64,000 nucleotides of DNA from Thiofilum sp. (GTDB lineage: Bacteria; Pseudomonadota; Gammaproteobacteria; Thiotrichales; Thiotrichaceae). The translations under genes were made by a program, and so were the position numbers. Shown here piece after piece: positions 61,256 to 64,000 of this stretch. The stretch lies in the NCBI RefSeq assembly GCF_016711335.1, contig NZ_JADJTF010000001.1, positions 2,356,001-2,420,000 of the forward strand, read 5' to 3'. The notes under the pieces are model-generated. The model made no database searches, was not told the origin of the DNA, and was given only the letters and a program-made list of their open reading frames with translations. The stretch's first letter is position 1; each line of letters starts with the position of its first letter.

Positions 61256-61870
61256 ATGGCTTGTGATCATGAGCACGGTTGTAGTGTGGAGTCCGCACCA
61301 AGTAATCGTTATCGTAAAGTATTGTGGGCAGCATTGATTATTAATGCGCTGATGTTTGTCGTTGAGATTAGCTACGGTTTAAAGGCTAATTCCTCCGCAT
61401 TACTAGCCGATTCACTCGATTTTTTAGGGGATGCGGCGAACTATGGGATTAGCCTATGGGTATTAGGTTTAGCTGTTACTGTGCGGGCGCGGGCTTCATT
61501 GATTAAAGCAGCAACGATGGTAGCGTTTGGTATTTGGGTTTTGGGTGATGCACTCTGGGGTTTGATGACTAATAGCGTGCCTGAAGCGCTGACGATGGGA
61601 ACGGTAGGGGCATTAGCTTTGGTCGCCAATTTGACCGTAGCTGTTATGCTCTATGCGTGGCGTGAGGGTGATAGCAATATGCGTAGTGTGTGGTTATGTA
61701 GTCGTAATGATGCGCTAGGTAATATAGCGGTGATGTTGGCGGCATTAGGTGTGTTTGGTACGCAGTCCGGCTTACCGGATTTTATTGTGGCGATCATTAT
61801 GGCAAGCCTCGCTTTAAGTGCTGCCTATCAAATTATTAAGCAAGCACGGAGTGAGTTGGCGATAGCGTAA
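61256..61870 (+). CDS. Cation diffusion facilitator transporter
   Basis: This ~204-residue inner-membrane CDF-type transporter starts at ATG 61256, chosen because AGGAG lies 9 nt upstream. A short His/Cys N-terminus (ACDHEHGCS) precedes about six helices. The metal-site helices read SALLADSLDFLGDAANY and SRNDALGNIAVMLAALG, the DxxxD-type CDF motifs, although Arg-Asn-Asp replaces the usual His-x3-Asp in the second. There is no C-terminal cytoplasmic domain. It probably exports the metal sensed by the adjacent MerR protein. Confidence 0.87.
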   Translation: MACDHEHGCSVESAPSNRYRKVLWAALIINALMFVVEISYGLKANSSALLADSLDFLGDAANYGISLWVLGLAVTVRARASLIKAATMVAFGIWVLGDALWGLMTNSVPEALTMGTVGALALVANLTVAVMLYAWREGDSNMRSVWLCSRNDALGNIAVMLAALGVFGTQSGLPDFIVAIIMASLALSAAYQIIKQARSELAIA

Positions 61871-61871
61871 G

Positions 61872-61987
61872 CGCCTAAAAGCCATTATGTGTTTCTGGAG
61901 CAGTTTTGGCGGCAAGGATGCCGCCTTGAAGCGTACAAGGATGTATTCACAGCGTCTGCGGAGGAAATGCATAATGGCTTTTAGGCG
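61872..61987. repeat. 116-bp element with perfect 18-bp inverted ends
   Basis: The left arm CGCCTAAAAGCCATTATG (61872-61889) and right arm CATAATGGCTTTTAGGCG (61970-61987) are exact reverse complements. The interior holds the GGCGGCA/TGCCGCC hairpin (61908-61925), shared with 54186-54203. It lies between the convergent CDF and DUF4395 genes, so it may act as a terminator or be a miniature mobile element. No coding is seen in it. Confidence 0.75.
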
Positions 61988-62009
61988 GGTGCTTTGCACT
62001 CAATCACTA

Positions 62010-62726
62010 TTAGCAACCATTATGTAATTTCCATTTTTCCGCGTGCCCCATTTTGACTGCCCAGTCGGGTGGGGTACAGTCTTTAGTAGGATGCGCCTGT
62101 GGGGTTGAGGTAGCAGGAGCGCTCATGACGGTAGGTTTTAATAAGGTATGACTCATAGCGAAGAGTAACCCGCTAACACTAGCTAAAATTAGCCATTGAA
62201 CTAGGCTAACCGATTGCGGTGTATGGGTTTCACAACTTTGTCCCGCACAGTACTGAGGTGTTGAGCGTCGGAAGAGTTGATAAAGCTTACAGCCTAAACA
62301 AATACCAAATACACTTTCAAAGCCTAATAAAATCAGGCAGGTAGTACAAACTAAGATATTAATAGGTCCTACTACCTGATTGAGTACCACCAGATAAAAC
62401 ATAATCAAAGCGAGTACTAAACCAATCGCCCAAGCGAAGCGTTTTTGGGGTGCACCCACATAGTCAGGTGCTTGGTGACGGACGATAAAGCGCCCTACAA
62501 TCATACTAGGCGCATAGCGCGGATTAATCAGTACTCGAATAATGAAGTCGATTAAAAAGCCCGTGACCATTAAACGTGTCCAATAAAAATCACCTACTAG
62601 CCACGCATTCATAAAAGCAATCAGCCCTAAGACTAATAAAATACCCGCCGCAGCCCGCACTTCGCGTTCATTCAGTACCGGAATATTATAACCCGCTTGC
62701 TGTTCGCCAAAACCTAATATTGCCAT
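62010..62726 (-). CDS. DUF4395 family membrane protein
   Basis: This 238-residue protein has the DUF4395 profile: VNEREVRAAAGILLVLGLIA-type opening (VLNEREVRAAAGIL), TGFLIDFIIRVLINPRYAPS, PQKRFAWAIGLVLAL and the end FGICLGCKLYQLF. Four or five helices are followed by a Cys-containing loop (CAGQSCETH) and a further C-terminal TM with a periplasmic tail. ATG 62726 is preferred to an in-frame GTG two codons earlier. The function of the family is unknown. It is divergent from the Crp/Fnr gene. Confidence 0.87.
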   Translation of the reverse strand: MAILGFGEQQAGYNIPVLNEREVRAAAGILLVLGLIAFMNAWLVGDFYWTRLMVTGFLIDFIIRVLINPRYAPSMIVGRFIVRHQAPDYVGAPQKRFAWAIGLVLALIMFYLVVLNQVVGPINILVCTTCLILLGFESVFGICLGCKLYQLFRRSTPQYCAGQSCETHTPQSVSLVQWLILASVSGLLFAMSHTLLKPTVMSAPATSTPQAHPTKDCTPPDWAVKMGHAEKWKLHNGC

Positions 62727-62788
62727 AGTCACTCTTTAAGCTAAGACCTATAAATTAGTTGGTATCTTGCCAGTAGCAGACCGTGCAT

Positions 62789-62808
62789 GACATGATCGTG
62801 ATCATGTC
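62789..62808. promoter_or_regulatory. Perfect palindrome with Fnr-type half-sites
   Basis: GACATGATC-GT-GATCATGTC is a perfect 20-bp dyad. Its core ATGAT-N4-ATCAT has the spacing of the Fnr/Dnr consensus TTGAT-N4-ATCAA. It overlaps the translation start region of the Crp/Fnr gene, suggesting autoregulation, and lies ~60 nt before the divergent DUF4395 gene. Confidence 0.65.
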
Positions 62809-63346
62809 TGATTATTTAATTGACCAATTTATGGCGTTAGCGGGTGGGCGTGAACGTGAGTTTGCGGCAGGTAGCTTTCTGTTTCATCAGGGTGAGGTGG
62901 TCGATTATGGAATGATTGTATTAGCGGGTCAGGTAAGTCTAATACGTCACCAAGTCGACGGCTCAAGTGTGATCTTACAGCGGGCAAGCGTACAGCAAGT
63001 TGTAGCGGAAGCCTCACTGTTTTCAAAAGTCTATCATTGTGATGGACTCGCGGAAGTTGATTGCCGTTTATGGCTGACGCCTAAAGCGGGTTTACTGACG
63101 GCGCTACAACACGACACTACTTTAGCCTTTAGTTGGATGCAGTACTTAACTCAACAAGTGCAGCAAGCCCGTTTTCAACGCGAATTACTAGCCTTAAAAA
63201 CGGTAGCGGCTCGCCTTGATGCATGGTTGAATTGGCATGAAATACCATTGCCACCGAAAGGTGAGTGGAAACCATTAGCAGCTCAATTGGGTGTGAGTCC
63301 TGAAGCGCTGTATCGAGAGCTGGCTAAGCGAGATTTAACCCACTAG
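62804..63346 (+). CDS. Crp/Fnr-family transcriptional regulator
   Basis: This ~180-residue regulator has an N-terminal cyclic-nucleotide-binding-like domain (FAAGSFLFHQGEVVDYGMIVLAGQVSLIRHQ), a dimerisation helix (QYLTQQVQQARFQRELLALK) and a shortened C-terminal helix-turn-helix (WKPLAAQLGVSPEALYRELAKRDL). No Fe-S Cys cluster of Fnr type is visible. The start is uncertain: ATG 62804 gives MSDYLIDQF, and the frame also opens at ATG 62792 and GTG 62783. Confidence 0.85.
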   Translation: MSDYLIDQFMALAGGREREFAAGSFLFHQGEVVDYGMIVLAGQVSLIRHQVDGSSVILQRASVQQVVAEASLFSKVYHCDGLAEVDCRLWLTPKAGLLTALQHDTTLAFSWMQYLTQQVQQARFQRELLALKTVAARLDAWLNWHEIPLPPKGEWKPLAAQLGVSPEALYRELAKRDLTH

Positions 63347-63410
63347 AGAACTAGGCATTGAAAGCTAGCTGTGTTATTACCGTTGTAGCGCAATCAATAG
63401 GAGGAATGTG

Positions 63411-64000
63411 ATGATAACTTTACGTGCTGTTTGGGTTTCAGTGGTGCTGTATTTGAGCTTGGGGCTAGCTCCCTTATTCGCTCAGGAGGTTACGGTTAAA
63501 CAAGATCATTTGACCCTACGTGCGGATCTTAATTTAGCCAGTGATAAAAAAATTCAAGATGGTGTTGTGCTGCTGTTACACGGCACATTGGCTCATAATC
63601 GGGTGGAGATTATTAAAACCGTCGCGGAGTTGTTAAATGACAAAGGCTTTAATACGCTGAGCATTAATCTGAGCTATAGCCTTGATCAGCGCCCTTCACA
63701 AATGCTGGATTGCGCCATTGAGCATCAACATCAGCATGAAGATGCCATGCAAGAAATCGGTACTTGGATGCGATGGCTCAAAGAGCAGGGAGTAGAACAA
63801 GTCTATCTGATGGGGCATTCACGCGGCGGTAATCAAATCGCGTGGTATGCCAGTGAGCAAGATAATGATCTGATTAAGAAAATAGTATTAATTGCCCCTG
63901 CGACTTGGAGTGCAGAAAAAAGCGCTAGTGATTATGAGGAGCGCTATAAGACACCTTTAGTAGAGTTGGTGAATAACGCTCAAGCTAAAGTAGCGGCTGG
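63411..64000 (+). CDS. Exported alpha/beta hydrolase, C-terminus beyond window
   Basis: The frame is open from ATG 63411 (AGGAGG 7 nt upstream) to the right edge, at least 196 residues. Residues 1-23 form a signal peptide ending LFAQ. The mature part has VLLLHGTLAHNRVEII (oxyanion strand-turn), NTLSINLSYS and VYLMGHSRGGNQIAWYAS with nucleophile Ser in GHSRGG. This is an alpha/beta-fold hydrolase; the substrate is unknown. The acid and His residues lie beyond the window. Confidence 0.8.
   Translation, partial: MITLRAVWVSVVLYLSLGLAPLFAQEVTVKQDHLTLRADLNLASDKKIQDGVVLLLHGTLAHNRVEIIKTVAELLNDKGFNTLSINLSYSLDQRPSQMLDCAIEHQHQHEDAMQEIGTWMRWLKEQGVEQVYLMGHSRGGNQIAWYASEQDNDLIKKIVLIAPATWSAEKSASDYEERYKTPLVELVNNAQAKVAA

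Overview
The window reads as chromosomal DNA of a gammaproteobacterium. The base composition is moderately AT-rich, and housekeeping genes of gammaproteobacterial type are present (aspS, def, plsY, plsC, bioH-bioC, pst-phoU, a monomeric isocitrate dehydrogenase). Uma2 and DUF29 family genes and short dispersed hairpins recall large filamentous sulfur bacteria of the Thiothrix/Thiofilum type. That placement is an inference from gene content; no rRNA gene is present to test it.

About half of the window (roughly 1 to 32.5 kb, all on the minus strand) is one exopolysaccharide/O-antigen type locus, read from ugd at 32.4 kb leftwards. A promoter and an element matching the RfaH-recruiting ops sequence lie just upstream of ugd. 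The locus encodes UDP-GlcA synthesis (ugd), a UDP-ManNAc(3NAc)A-type pathway (wbpA, a frameshifted wbpB, wbpD, wbpE, wbpI), and two dTDP-sugar branches that share rmlA/rmlB: a 3-acetamido sugar (fdtA/fdtB type plus an acetyltransferase) and Fuc4NAc (wecE, an acyltransferase, wecF). It also carries glycosyltransferases, Wzx and Wzy/ligase-like membrane proteins, a WbpM-type dehydratase, an initiating sugar-phosphate transferase, and the export set (Wza-like lipoprotein, Wzc-like BY-kinase, CpsB-like phosphatase). Uma2 genes, a truncated DUF29 gene, a chimeric micro-ORF and an epimerase remnant are scattered through it.

From 32.8 kb the window becomes housekeeping: tRNA-Val(GAC), an HI0933-family flavoprotein, a DUF47-Pit phosphate pair, phoU-pstBACS with a Pho box, plsC, a two-gene RiPP-like island (radical SAM/SPASM enzyme plus an XYG-repeat precursor), plsY, bioH-bioC and monomeric idh. 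A scar follows, made of a deleted IS982 element with hsdR and unknown-gene fragments. Then come a phosphoesterase, def and aspS, two beta-barrel outer-membrane proteins, a PL14-like secreted protein, chrA, an AAA-ATPase/PDDEXK protein, a CadR-like MerR regulator with a CDF efflux gene, a DUF4395 protein, a Crp/Fnr regulator and a partial alpha/beta hydrolase.

The most unusual items are (i) a VapC-like PIN domain fused in frame to the WbpE aminotransferase, with an antitoxin-like gene just upstream, inside the sugar operon; (ii) the radical SAM/SPASM enzyme beside a precursor with five XYG motifs, which resembles spliceotide (tyramine-excision) substrates; (iii) the ops element in front of a ~32 kb operon; (iv) an extended repeat-built coiled coil and a degenerate P-loop in the Wzc homologue; and (v) a 116-bp element with perfect 18-bp inverted arms.
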